Source: Streptomyces sp. SID8352
GTDB taxonomy: Bacteria > Actinomycetota > Actinomycetes > Streptomycetales > Streptomycetaceae
NCBI RefSeq assembly: GCF_009862265.1
Contig: NZ_WWGX01000045.1
Coordinates: forward strand, 1-48,996
Length of the DNA stretch: 48,996 nucleotides
Direction of reading: 5' to 3'
Positions within the stretch are counted from its first letter, which is position 1; each line of letters starts with the position of its first letter. The notes beneath the pieces are model-generated. The model was given only the letters and a program-made list of their open reading frames with translations, was not told the DNA's origin and searched no databases. Below are positions 37,791 through 45,907 of the stretch, one piece after another. The translations under genes and the position numbers were made by a program.

Positions 37791-38651
37791 TCAGGCGGCG
37801 AGTGCGGGCCGGTGGCAGCGAGCGGCGTACACGGTGACGGTCTCGCCGGGGGCCGGGGCGGGCAGTGCGGCCCTGACCGCAGCCACCAGAGCGGTGTGCG
37901 CGGGCTGGTCCGCCGGGGTCAGGGGGCGGCGCCAGAGTGTGGCCAGGTGCGTGTAGGCGGCGCGGGTGAGGTGCTCCTCGAGGACGTCGCTCGCGGAGCG
38001 GTCCTGGTTGGCGTCGGCCAGGGCGCGGGGGGTGCCGGTGGCCAGGGCGCGGACGGAGCGGCTGTCCCCGGCGGTCTGGGGGGTCATGGCCAGCGGGGCG
38101 CCGGCGGGTCCGTCTACGGCCCGGCCGCAGGTGGTGGGGATCGCGTCGGCGGGGACCGCCCGGGCGGCGTCGGCCTGGCGGGCGGCGGGAACCACACGCT
38201 CCCACTGGGCTCGCCGGTCGGCGGGGCGTTCCTGGGGCCGGGCGACCTTGAGGGTCTGGACGGTGGCGCGGCGGTGGCGGGTGAGGTCGACGGCGAGGCG
38301 TTCCTCGCGCGCCCACTCGTTGTACTGGCGGCGCCAGGCGTAGTCGGTGATGTCCACGTCGACGAGGCGGTTGCTGGAGGGGCAGCGGATCGCGTCGGCA
38401 ACGCCGGCCTTGCCGGTGTGGTGCGGGACCGTCTTGACCAGGTAGGTACCGCGGTGGGGGGTGACGGCCACCCAGGTTTCGCAGTCCGGGCAGACCATCG
38501 AGATGCGGCAGGTCTGCGTGGTCTCCACGGTCCGCATGTCGATGTGGCCTGGCGACAGGGTCGAGAGGACGATCGGGGCGAGGGGGCTGAGGCGGGAGGT
38601 ACGGGTGCGGCCCTTGCGCTTGGCGGCCTTGGGCATGGCGAGCTGAGGCAT
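37791..38651 (-). CDS. Hypothetical protein with a zinc-ribbon-like N-terminus
   Basis: A 286-residue protein. Residues about 40-95 contain TCRISMVCPDCETWVAVTPH, HHTGKAGVADAIRCPSSNRL and VDVDITDYAWRRQYNEWARE, a likely zinc-binding domain with beta-rich context. The middle is arginine-rich and the end is helical (DVLEEHLTRAAYTHLATLWR). It starts at ATG 38651 with a GAGGAG site. It is the first gene of the leftward transfer region and divergent from the GntR regulator, so its promoter is the most likely target of that repressor. The family is not named. Confidence 0.7.
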   Translation of the reverse strand: MPQLAMPKAAKRKGRTRTSRLSPLAPIVLSTLSPGHIDMRTVETTQTCRISMVCPDCETWVAVTPHRGTYLVKTVPHHTGKAGVADAIRCPSSNRLVDVDITDYAWRRQYNEWAREERLAVDLTRHRRATVQTLKVARPQERPADRRAQWERVVPAARQADAARAVPADAIPTTCGRAVDGPAGAPLAMTPQTAGDSRSVRALATGTPRALADANQDRSASDVLEEHLTRAAYTHLATLWRRPLTPADQPAHTALVAAVRAALPAPAPGETVTVYAARCHRPALAA

Positions 38652-39056
38652 GGCGACTCCTCGGCAGAAAGGAAGAGGCAGAGGGAGGGGTTCACGGGGC
38701 GGATGCTCTCTCCGCCCACCAGGCCCACGAGCCATCGGCCCGAGTCCTGGCGGACAGGCAGCGCATCAGCGCTGAGGTCGTGCACACAGTCCTGCCAGCC
38801 GGGGGGTTTGATCGTGCTACCGCCTCCGACCACCTGCCCGTCTCCGAAAAAACGAGCTGAGGAACTGCGGTGGTACAGGTCGTGACTACTCCCCGCGCTT
38901 GGCTGCTCGCCCTGCGCTGGGATCACTTTGATTAGATCCCCTCACCCCGGAGGTGTCAAGATGGTTGCTAAGCTCCTTGACTAATGTCAACCTAAAGCTG
39001 CACAGGCTTGACACGACTAGGCTGGACATACGCAAGGCACAGAGAGGAGAGACACG
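38652..39056. promoter_or_regulatory. Divergent control region between the transfer cluster and gntR
   Basis: 405 bases with no gene, AT-richer toward the right. Two operator-like inverted repeats are visible: GGGATC-(10)-GATCCC at 38919-38940 and TTGAC-TAAT-GTCAA at 38977-38990. A TTGACA at 39008-39013 could be the -35 element of gntR, although the -10 is unclear. GAGAGGAGAGA is the gntR ribosome site. GntR autoregulation and control of the leftward genes from here would be usual for Streptomyces plasmids. Confidence 0.6.
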
Positions 39057-39812
39057 ATGACTGCGAACGCGATCGTGACCGACATCCGAGCGGGCATCGC
39101 CGCGGGCCAGTACCGCTACGGCACTCGTCTGCCTAGCGTCCGAGACCTAGCCGAGCAGTACGGAGTGAGCCAGCAGACCGCTGCGGCCGCATATGCGGTG
39201 CTGGCCGCGCTAGGGCTCACCCGCACCGCTGCTGGAAGCGGCACCACGGTGACGGCCGGCCCGGCGGCCGACGCCTACCTCGGCACCTATTCGCCGCCGG
39301 ACCTCGCCCAAGGAAAGGCGTGGACCCCCAGTGTTCCCGAAGGAGCGGCTACCGAAGAGACCTACCTGGTGCGCCAAAGCACAGCACCTGCGGAATGGGC
39401 CAACTGGGGCCTACCGGAGGCAAGCTCTGTAGTCGAGCGGCACCGAGTACGCCGGATCGACGACGTGCCGGTACAGCACAAGCTGACAGTGCTGCCGTAT
39501 GAGGTCGCTAATCGTCGGCCAGAGGGGCACGAGGGCCTCCCTCCCATGCTGGCCCCGGTTGGCGCGCCTCCCCTGAAGCCGCCGCATGGGGTTCGTGTGG
39601 CGGACTGGCTGGGGTGGGACGTGGCTCGCACTACCTGCCAGATCACGGCGGATCCGATGCCAGCTGCCGCCTCGACAGCCCTCGGGATGCCGGAGGGGAG
39701 CCCAGGGTTCCAGATCGTCAGCATCGCAAAGACCGCCGACGGAAGCACCCTCTATGTCACGGTCACAACAGCACCGCTCCACCACCGCGTAACGATGGAA
39801 ATCCAGGGCTGA
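39057..39812 (+). CDS. GntR/UTRA-family repressor (KorA/KorSA-like role likely)
   Basis: A 251-residue protein. Residues 1-70 are a GntR winged helix (IVTDIRAGIAAGQYRYGTRL, PSVRDLAEQYGVSQQTAAAA, YAVLAALGLTRTAAGSG). The remainder fits a UTRA effector domain (VVERHRVRRIDDVPVQHKLT, ending in TADGSTLYVTVTTAPLHHRV). In Streptomyces plasmids and integrative elements such repressors silence tra functions. The gene is divergent from the transfer cluster and upstream of the rep module, so it is placed to control both. The codon use is slightly less GC-biased than in its neighbours. Confidence 0.88.
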   Translation: MTANAIVTDIRAGIAAGQYRYGTRLPSVRDLAEQYGVSQQTAAAAYAVLAALGLTRTAAGSGTTVTAGPAADAYLGTYSPPDLAQGKAWTPSVPEGAATEETYLVRQSTAPAEWANWGLPEASSVVERHRVRRIDDVPVQHKLTVLPYEVANRRPEGHEGLPPMLAPVGAPPLKPPHGVRVADWLGWDVARTTCQITADPMPAAASTALGMPEGSPGFQIVSIAKTADGSTLYVTVTTAPLHHRVTMEIQG

Positions 39813-39853
39813 AGGGACAAATGATAATCAAACACGGCCCGTAGAACGGGCGA

Positions 39854-39885
39854 AGCCGCTCCGCCCTTGCAGGGGTGGAGCGGCT
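39854..39885 (+). terminator. Terminator of gntR
   Basis: AGCCGCTCCGCCC / GGGGTGGAGCGGCT stem with a short loop and a CCTTG tail, about 40 bases after the gntR stop. Confidence 0.75.
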
Positions 39886-40358
39886 CCTTGAATCGACTCG
39901 ACAGAACTTCCAGGAACCTCGAGTCGTGTCCGGTGAGGTGACCTCTCCGGGGTGATGCCCGTGGACCCGTGGGTCCGCGCAGTCACCTGTACCCAGGATA
40001 AGCGTTCCGCCACGCGGGACGCCACTGTCAGTGGTCTCCGTCAGGTCGCACCTTTGGTCACGGCTCCCCTGAATGGGGAGAAAATGCACCACCGCCATCA
40101 GCACTGCCATCCGGTACGGTCCCTCGTCGCGCTACGGGGCTACGTCCCGTGGCGCGGAACGCGTTCCGAAGTCGTGGCCCACCCCATGGGAGGGATCGCT
40201 CGTCGGTCTCTGTCCACAGGTAGTCCGCGCGAGGCTGCCGGGGCGATCACTTCCCACACCGCCGTGCCCGCCGTCCGCTCCTGTGGACACGGCCGCGCCA
40301 CGCCGTCTACCCGGAGCACCCCCGTCTACCGCCGCTCGTGTGGCGTCGGAGGTGTCCG
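39886..40358. promoter_or_regulatory. Upstream region of the rep gene with DnaA-box-like sites
   Basis: No credible gene is present. It contains an 8-base inverted repeat CGACTCGA/TCGAGTCG (39894-39901 with 39919-39926). It also has two sequences one base away from the Streptomyces DnaA box TTGTCCACA: CTGTCCACA at 40210-40218 and, inverted, TGTGGACAC at 40282-40290. Together with the rep-internal iterons this looks like part of a replication origin. Confidence 0.55.
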
Positions 40359-41828
40359 ATGAGTAAGCCAGGCAGCGAGAAGGTGGTGGACGAGGCGGGT
40401 GGAATCACCCGCGGGAAGGCGCCGACCGGGGCGGTCACGGTGTTCCGCGACATGGTCTACGGCGGGGGCCTGGTGCACTCGCTCGACTACGTCGTGCTGC
40501 TGCACCTGCTGTTTGCGACGGCGGAGGGCCGGACCTTGACGCCGCCCCAGCTGTGGGCGGAGCTGAAGGAGCAGGGGATCCGGTCGGCGAAGAACGCGAA
40601 GGTGCTGGTTGGCAGGGATGCGGTCTACGACGCCTTCAACCGGCTGATCGAGGCGGGGTACGTGCGCCGGGTCCAGTCTGGGGAGCCGGGGAGGTTTGGG
40701 CAGGTCTCGTACGAGGTGTACGACAACCCGGCGTGGAACCCTGCCCGGGAAACGTCCCCGGAGGCGGGGGAGGAAAGGCGTACCTCGCTTTCCGGTTTGG
40801 CATCGTCGCAGGTCAGCCCGCTTCCCGGAACACCGGAAGCGACAAACTCGCAGAACGGTCATTCTGACGTTTCCGCAGGTCACACCGCTTCCCGGAATGC
40901 CGGAAGCGGTAACGCCGTATCCGGCGTTCCGGGAAGCGGTCGGCAGCGTGTTCCCGCAGGTCAGCCCGCTTCCGGCGTTCCGGGAAGCGGGAACGGGTTT
41001 CCCCCCCACACCCCCCCTGGTGGGTTGGTAAACCCCCCTACCGTCCCCCCACGGGCAACGACTCCCGGGTCGGATGCTGAGGCTGTGGCGGGTGGGAACA
41101 CCACGCGCACCGCGCCCAACACCAACCCCGGCGATGCCCAGGGCGTAGGCGAGGCAGAGCTCACTGCGGCGGCGGGATTTCTGGAGATGCTGCCCGGCCG
41201 GTGGGCGTGCGGGCCGCAGGACGTGGCGAAGTACGCGCCGCTGCTCGCGGAGGCGGTCCGCCGTCAGGGCTGGCCCCTCAATGCCGAGCTGGAGCGGTGG
41301 CTGACCGCGGACGAGCGCTCGATCCGGGGCGCGTACCCGCGGGTGATCCCGGCCCGGCTGAGGAACCTGCCCCGCCACGCCGCCTGGTCCCGGCGCCCGG
41401 ACGCCTCCGCCGGGACCGCTCGAGGCACCGGACCGGGCGCGGTGGACGACCCCTGCCCGCAGCACCCTCACCGGCCTGCCGCTGCGTGTGTCCCGTGCCG
41501 CAGCAGCCTCGACGACGGCGACCAGGCCCCGGCCGCCGCTGCTGCGCCTGTCGCCGAGGCGGCGCTCGATATGTCGGACGCGATCGCGGGGGCCCGGGCG
41601 TTCCTGGAGGCGGGCAAGTCCCGGCGCCGCCGCAGCGACCGGTCCCCCCGGGGAGACGCCCGCGCGCGCCGTCAGGCCGCCGCCGCCCGTTCCGTCGAGG
41701 CAGAGGCCGAGGCGGAGGAGAACCGGCGCAAGGCAGCGACCCTGCTGGCCGCCGCCGAGACCGCCCTGGACCACCCCGCCGTCCCCGCGCAGAACCACGA
41801 CCGCGGCATCGACCGCATCCGGCTGTGA
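40359..41828 (+). CDS. Plasmid replication initiator-like protein with internal iterons (pSLA2 Rep1-like arrangement)
   Basis: A 489-residue protein. The N-terminal 130 residues hold a winged-helix-like region (GGLVHSLDYVVLLHLLFATA, LTPPQLWAELKEQGIRSAKN, VGRDAVYDAFNRLIEAGYVR). A disordered segment of Ser/Gly/Pro encodes DNA repeats at 40807-40990. A second domain (FLEMLPGRWACGPQDVAKYA, PLLAEAVRRQGWPLNAELER) and a charged coiled end with CPQHPHRPAAACVPC follow. The ATG has GGAGGTGTCC upstream. In Streptomyces linear plasmids such as pSLA2 an iteron-carrying rep gene is followed by a helicase-like gene; the same order is seen here. The protein family itself is inferred from context. Confidence 0.7.
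   Translation: MSKPGSEKVVDEAGGITRGKAPTGAVTVFRDMVYGGGLVHSLDYVVLLHLLFATAEGRTLTPPQLWAELKEQGIRSAKNAKVLVGRDAVYDAFNRLIEAGYVRRVQSGEPGRFGQVSYEVYDNPAWNPARETSPEAGEERRTSLSGLASSQVSPLPGTPEATNSQNGHSDVSAGHTASRNAGSGNAVSGVPGSGRQRVPAGQPASGVPGSGNGFPPHTPPGGLVNPPTVPPRATTPGSDAEAVAGGNTTRTAPNTNPGDAQGVGEAELTAAAGFLEMLPGRWACGPQDVAKYAPLLAEAVRRQGWPLNAELERWLTADERSIRGAYPRVIPARLRNLPRHAAWSRRPDASAGTARGTGPGAVDDPCPQHPHRPAAACVPCRSSLDDGDQAPAAAAAPVAEAALDMSDAIAGARAFLEAGKSRRRRSDRSPRGDARARRQAAAARSVEAEAEAEENRRKAATLLAAAETALDHPAVPAQNHDRGIDRIRL
40807..40990. repeat. Iterons inside the rep gene (candidate origin)
   Basis: Three long direct copies begin CGCAGGTCA(G/C)(C/A)CCGCTTCC (40807-40841, 40874-40910, 40955-40990). A half copy (CCGGCGTTCCGGGAAGCGGT, 40921-40940) lies between them. 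Each copy contains an internal inverted repeat GCTTCC...GGAAGC. Repeats inside the initiator gene are a feature of Streptomyces linear plasmid origins. Confidence 0.75.
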
Positions 41829-41913
41829 CCCACTCTCCACGCAGTGCGGGCCGCCCGTTGCACCGGGCGGCCCGCCGACACCCCGCCAGCTCTCATACCG
41901 ACCAGGAGTGCAC

Positions 41914-43317
41914 ATGACCACCGTAGAGGCCACGCCCCACCACGCTGCCGACCGGTACGGCGACACCGACGGACCCCAGGAGTCCCGCAAGCAGCTGCCG
42001 TCGTTCGAACGGATGCCGCCCCAGGACCTCGCCGCCGAGCAGTGCGTGGTCGGCGCGATGCTGCTGTCGAAGGACGCCATCGGCGAGATCCTCGAGATCC
42101 TCACCGGCGGCGACTTCTACCGGCCCGCGCACGCCACCGTGTTCGGCGCGGCCCTGGCCCTCTACGGCCGGGGCGAACCCGCCGACCCGATCACCGTGGC
42201 CGCCGAACTGACCAAGAGCGGAGACCTGGCCCGCATCGGCGGCGTGCCCTACCTCCACACCCTCGTCCAGGCCGTGCCGACCGCCGCGAACGGCGCCTAC
42301 TACGCCGACATCGTCCGCGACCACGCCCGTAAGCGCCGCCTCGTCGAGGCCGGGGTCGCCATCGCCGGCCTCGGCTATGCCGACGGCGATGCGGACGACC
42401 TGGCCGACGCCGCCGGGGCCGCGTTCAACGCTGCTGTCGACACCGTCTCGCAGACTGCGAGCTTCCGCCCCCGCGACCGTGCCGCCGCGCTGCTGGACCG
42501 GCTCGGAGCCCGCGCCCGCGGCGAGGTCGTCTCCGGCATCCCCACCGGCTTCACCGACCTCGACAGCCTCACCGGCGGGCTTCGCGGCGGCCAGGTCATC
42601 GTCGTCGCCGCCCGCCCCGCGATGGGCAAGTCCACCCTCGCCGTCGACTTCCTGCGCGCGGCCACCATCAAGCACGACCACACCGCCGCGCTGTTCACCC
42701 TGGAGATGAGCGGCGACGAGGTCCACGAACGCATCGTCTCCGCCGACGCCCGCGTCGGCTACCACCACCTGCGCAGCGGCCAGCTCACCGAGGAGGACTG
42801 GGCCCGCGTCGCCCGGAGCATCCAGCGCCTGGAAGAAGCCGACCTCCACATCTTCGAAGAGGCCGGGGTCAGTGTCCTGCAGGTCAAGGCCCACTGCCGG
42901 CGGCTCAAGCAGCGCGGCTCGCTGGACCTGGTGGTCATCGACTACCTTCAGCTGATGCAGACCGGCGCCCGCCGAGCGGAGAACCGTCAGGTCGAGGTGG
43001 CGGAGATGAGCCGCCAGCTCAAGCTCATGGCCAAGGAGCTCGACGTCCCCGTGGTCGTCCTGGCGCAGCTCAACCGCGGGCCCGAGCAGCGCACCGACAA
43101 GAAGCCCATGGTCTCCGACCTGCGCGAGTCCGGCGCGATCGAGCAGGATGCCGACATCGTGCTCCTTCTCCACCGCGAGGACGCCTACGAGAAGGAGTCT
43201 GCCCGCGCGGGCGAGGCCGACGTGATCGTCGGCAAGCACCGAGGGGGACCGACAGCCACGATCACCGTCGCCGCACAACTGCACTATTCGCGCTTCGTCG
43301 ACATGGCACACACCTGA
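41914..43317 (+). CDS. DnaB-like replicative helicase (pSLA2 Rep2-like position)
   Basis: A 467-residue protein with full DnaB architecture. The N-terminal domain reads PPQDLAAEQCVVGAMLLSKD, GGDFYRPAHATVFGAALALY and GGVPYLHTLVQAVPTAANGA. The RecA-like C-terminal domain has GIPTGFTDLDSLTGGLRGGQ, Walker A ARPAMGKST (about residue 236), Walker B DLVVIDYLQLM (about 341), QLNRGPEQRTDKKPMVSDLR, ESGAIEQDADIVLLLHRED and KHRGGPTATI. It would unwind DNA as a hexamer at the plasmid origin. CCAGGAGTGCAC precedes the ATG. It follows the rep gene by 85 bases and is followed by a strong terminator. Confidence 0.93.
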   Translation: MTTVEATPHHAADRYGDTDGPQESRKQLPSFERMPPQDLAAEQCVVGAMLLSKDAIGEILEILTGGDFYRPAHATVFGAALALYGRGEPADPITVAAELTKSGDLARIGGVPYLHTLVQAVPTAANGAYYADIVRDHARKRRLVEAGVAIAGLGYADGDADDLADAAGAAFNAAVDTVSQTASFRPRDRAAALLDRLGARARGEVVSGIPTGFTDLDSLTGGLRGGQVIVVAARPAMGKSTLAVDFLRAATIKHDHTAALFTLEMSGDEVHERIVSADARVGYHHLRSGQLTEEDWARVARSIQRLEEADLHIFEEAGVSVLQVKAHCRRLKQRGSLDLVVIDYLQLMQTGARRAENRQVEVAEMSRQLKLMAKELDVPVVVLAQLNRGPEQRTDKKPMVSDLRESGAIEQDADIVLLLHREDAYEKESARAGEADVIVGKHRGGPTATITVAAQLHYSRFVDMAHT

Positions 43318-43368
43318 CCCACCCGACCCAACAGGCCTCACGAACTGCCTGAACGGCCCGTACGACGA

Positions 43369-43413
43369 CGCTCTCCGCCCCGGCGGCCCCCCGGCCATCC
43401 GGGGCGGAGAGCG
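43369..43413 (+). terminator. Terminator of the rep-helicase operon
   Basis: Perfect 15-base inverted repeat CGCTCTCCGCCCCGG / CCGGGGCGGAGAGCG (43369-43383 with 43399-43413). Confidence 0.8.
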
Positions 43414-43543
43414 CCCCCCTGTGATCCACCGAGCCCTCCCCCTGATAGAGCACGACACCCTTCTCGTGGACGTGCCACTTCAGACGGCGCCGGAACTCGT
43501 ACTCGGGCAGCGCATGTGCACCTGAACGATGGGGTGATGCGTG

Positions 43544-43978
43544 ATGGCATCCCGAAAGGTGAGCGGTCTGGCACATGATGACGTAGGGGTAGGTGCCGGG
43601 ATCCTGGGCGATGTCGCACCGGAGCCGGTTGCCCCCGCCGTTCCGGTGGAGCGCCGGCCGCCGCCGGACGGCTACCGCCGCGCGATCGAGGCGCACCGCC
43701 AGGCCGCGCCGCCGTCCCGGGTGGATCCGGGGATCGCGGAAGCGGTGGAGCGGCAGACCAGGGCGATGCGCGAGCTGAGCCGACGGGCGTTCCCGGAGCC
43801 GGAAGTACCCTCGGACGACCAGCCGGCCTGGGTCGGGACGGCTCGCATTCAGCGCCGACGCGAGTCCGAGGCCACCCGCGCCCTGGCACTACGCCGGGCC
43901 CGGGCGGAACGTGCCGCCCGGCAGGAGCAGACAGTGGCCGGCATCGCCCACCCGGCTGCACTGCGCACCACCGCGTAA
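43544..43978 (+). CDS. Hypothetical arginine-rich protein
   Basis: A 144-residue protein, proline-rich at first and then helical and arginine-rich (DGYRRAIEAHRQAAPPSRVD, ALALRRARAERAARQEQTVA). The start is ATG 43544 (GTG 43541 just before it); the ribosome site is weak. Its charge suggests DNA or RNA binding. The family is not recognised. It lies between the helicase and the DciA-like gene. Confidence 0.6.
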   Translation: MASRKVSGLAHDDVGVGAGILGDVAPEPVAPAVPVERRPPPDGYRRAIEAHRQAAPPSRVDPGIAEAVERQTRAMRELSRRAFPEPEVPSDDQPAWVGTARIQRRRESEATRALALRRARAERAARQEQTVAGIAHPAALRTTA

Positions 43979-44146
43979 ACCGTCGTGCCGCCGGGACAAC
44001 GACTACGAGCCCTCGAAGCACCGAATTCTCCTCGAGACAACCACCCGACGGCGGGGCTACCCGGTGGAGGCAGCCGTCGTTGGGCATGACCAAGGAACCC
44101 TCTTGCACGGCGCGCGCCGCCATGCCAGAACTGGAAGGCCAAAGCG

Positions 44147-45022
44147 ATGGACATGGAACGCCCGGACTGGTTCGGCCAGGCCGACGACTGGTGGCGCGCT
44201 GCCGCGGGAGCCGATGTGGCCCGCCATGCCCAACCGGTTGGTGTCTCTTCCGACGGCAAGCTCTGCGTGCTGTGCTCCGACATGCCCTGGTCCGTCAACC
44301 TGCGCCTTCTTGCACCGCATATCGCCAGCCGCCTCAACGTCCAACGTCCTCCCGCTGTACCGGAGGTATCGGGGATCGCCGTGCTGAAGCCTTCCCCTCC
44401 CGAGGTACTGATCCAGCAGTGGGCGGACATGGTCGGCGTGGACCTGGCCGCCCAGGTCCGCCCACGCAGCCTGGCAGACTGGGGCCAGGAACTCGTCACG
44501 GAAGCGGACACAGCTCAGGCACGCGACCAGCTGGCCCAGCGCGCCCCCGATGTCCTCGCCCGTCTGCGCTCCGTCCTGCCCGAGACGTCCATCGTCCGGC
44601 TGCGCGAGAGCAGCCTTCGCCCTGTGTGGGTGCTGGTCGTTACCTCACCCGACTTCTCCGACCGGCAGTGTCTGGAGAACGTCCTCATGGACGTATGGCA
44701 TGACGCGACGCAGACGGCCGGCCCCGAACACCCATTGTGTCTTCTGCACGCTAATGAGACCGCGGCCGACCAGATGATCGAGGAATGGGCAACGTCTGTC
44801 CGATCGACTGATCTCCCAACCCCACCACACGTCGACACCTTCACGTACCTCGGCACGGTCAGCCAGGGCGATGCGGACGCCCGTCGCCGGCGCAATGAGT
44901 GGCTGGTGGGCACAGAGCGCGATCTCTGCGTCGCCTTCGTAGTCAGTGAAGGTGAAAAGCTTTCCCTCGCCGAACTCGCCCGCGAAAGCGGAGCAGCCGT
45001 CTTTCAGGCTTGCATGCCGTGA
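44147..45022 (+). CDS. DciA-like (DUF721) N-terminus fused to a DUF2493/SLOG-like C-terminus
   Basis: A 291-residue, two-part protein. Residues about 8-70 (DDWWRAAAGADVARHAQPVG, VLCSDMPWSVNLRLLAPHIA, SRLN) follow the DUF721/DciA pattern W-VVG-xxA-H-xP...L-V-xxS-xWaxxLrLLaPxLxxRLN. DciA is the helicase loader of most bacteria, including actinomycetes. Residues about 155-288 (VWVLVVTSPDFSDRQCLENV, CLLHANETAADQMIEEWATS, GDADARRRRNEWLVGTERDL and CVAFVVSEGE) match the Rossmann-like DUF2493 (SLOG superfamily) pattern, where such domains bind nucleotides or ligands. GGAAGGCC lies upstream of the ATG. It is encoded just after the DnaB-like helicase, so a plasmid loader role is plausible. Both domain calls are by eye. 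Confidence 0.65.
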   Translation: MDMERPDWFGQADDWWRAAAGADVARHAQPVGVSSDGKLCVLCSDMPWSVNLRLLAPHIASRLNVQRPPAVPEVSGIAVLKPSPPEVLIQQWADMVGVDLAAQVRPRSLADWGQELVTEADTAQARDQLAQRAPDVLARLRSVLPETSIVRLRESSLRPVWVLVVTSPDFSDRQCLENVLMDVWHDATQTAGPEHPLCLLHANETAADQMIEEWATSVRSTDLPTPPHVDTFTYLGTVSQGDADARRRRNEWLVGTERDLCVAFVVSEGEKLSLAELARESGAAVFQACMP

Positions 45023-45116
45023 CCGTCAGACTCATCGGATGTCCGAGAAGGCGGCATGATGTCCTCATTCACCCCTGTAGGCCGAGCCTGGACGTTCCGG
45101 AAACGCCGCAGTCACC

Positions 45117-45135
45117 GTTGCATACAGTGTGCAAC
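45117..45135. promoter_or_regulatory. Palindrome at the start of the next gene
   Basis: GTTGCA-(7)-TGCAAC ends one base before the GTG start at 45137. A site this close to the start would block transcription initiation or act at the RNA level, and no ribosome site is visible. Confidence 0.55.
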
Positions 45136-45136
45136 T

Positions 45137-45907
45137 GTGACTGATGAGATGAGCACGGTGCTGGCCGGGCTGACTCCCACCGTTGTTCCGGTCGACGGCG
45201 CCGACCCCGAGCTGATCGCGATCGGCGAACGCTACTGGGCCATGGCCGGCTTCCATCCTGAGCTGGGCACGCCTGTCTGGTGCGAGAAGACCGCAGACAT
45301 CGACACACTCGGCTGGGGTGGCCCTCTCTACGTAATCGCGGCAGGTGGCGTGCGCGCCGTCGTCGACCACACCTGCCCTGAGTGCCAACAGCAGCTCAGC
45401 CTGACCTCCCGGACCGCGCTTGCCGACCTGGCCAAGGGCGAGAGGCCTGTGTGCGTGGCGTGCACGGAATCCCTGATGTCCGCCCTGCAAACGCTCAACG
45501 ACCCGAAACGCAGGGCCAAGCGTGAAGCAGCCCGTGCCCGCGCTGCAGAGCAGCAGGCACTCGACACAGCTGCAGCTGCCTGGCGACACACGCAGCGCGA
45601 GGTCATGGAAGATCGGTACCGGCTCACGTTCTCCGAGACGGTGCCCAGGGCCTCGGTGCGCGAGATGATAGCAGCCTTGGCGTTGCTCCGGTACGCGCCA
45701 TCGACCACGCCGATCTCCGCGATCGGATCCTGGCTCGATCCCTTGCACCCCGCACAGCGCGAAACCGCCCAGCTCCTGGGCACACTGGTCCGGGCCGACC
45801 TCATCAGAATCCACCCCACCACCTCGGTCACGCTATGGAGTGGGAACCGGCCTCATTCCAGGCCGCCCTCGCCGCGGCGGACGGTGATCCCGACTCCGTA
45901 CATGTGA
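45137..45907 (+). CDS. Hypothetical protein with a zinc-binding centre (possible first half of a split gene)
   Basis: A 256-residue protein. An N-terminal globular part (VDGADPELIAIGERYWAMAG, WCEKTADIDTLGWGGPLYVI) precedes paired cysteines in VVDHTCPECQQQLSLTSRTA and RPVCVACTES, a likely zinc site. A charged coiled coil and a helical end follow (RASVREMIAALALLRYAPST, RETAQLLGTLVRADLIRIHP). The GTG at 45137 is tentative (ATG 45149 also fits), without a ribosome site. The last 24 residues, translated within the overlap with the next gene, look unnatural (RPHSRPPSPRRTVIPTPYM), which hints at a frameshift joining it to that gene. Confidence 0.65.
   Translation: MTDEMSTVLAGLTPTVVPVDGADPELIAIGERYWAMAGFHPELGTPVWCEKTADIDTLGWGGPLYVIAAGGVRAVVDHTCPECQQQLSLTSRTALADLAKGERPVCVACTESLMSALQTLNDPKRRAKREAARARAAEQQALDTAAAAWRHTQREVMEDRYRLTFSETVPRASVREMIAALALLRYAPSTTPISAIGSWLDPLHPAQRETAQLLGTLVRADLIRIHPTTSVTLWSGNRPHSRPPSPRRTVIPTPYM

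Noticed and set aside
41893..43458. 521-codon leftward frame opposite the DnaB-like helicase
   Set aside because: Antisense shadow produced by strong GC third-position bias; the sense frame has all DnaB motifs.
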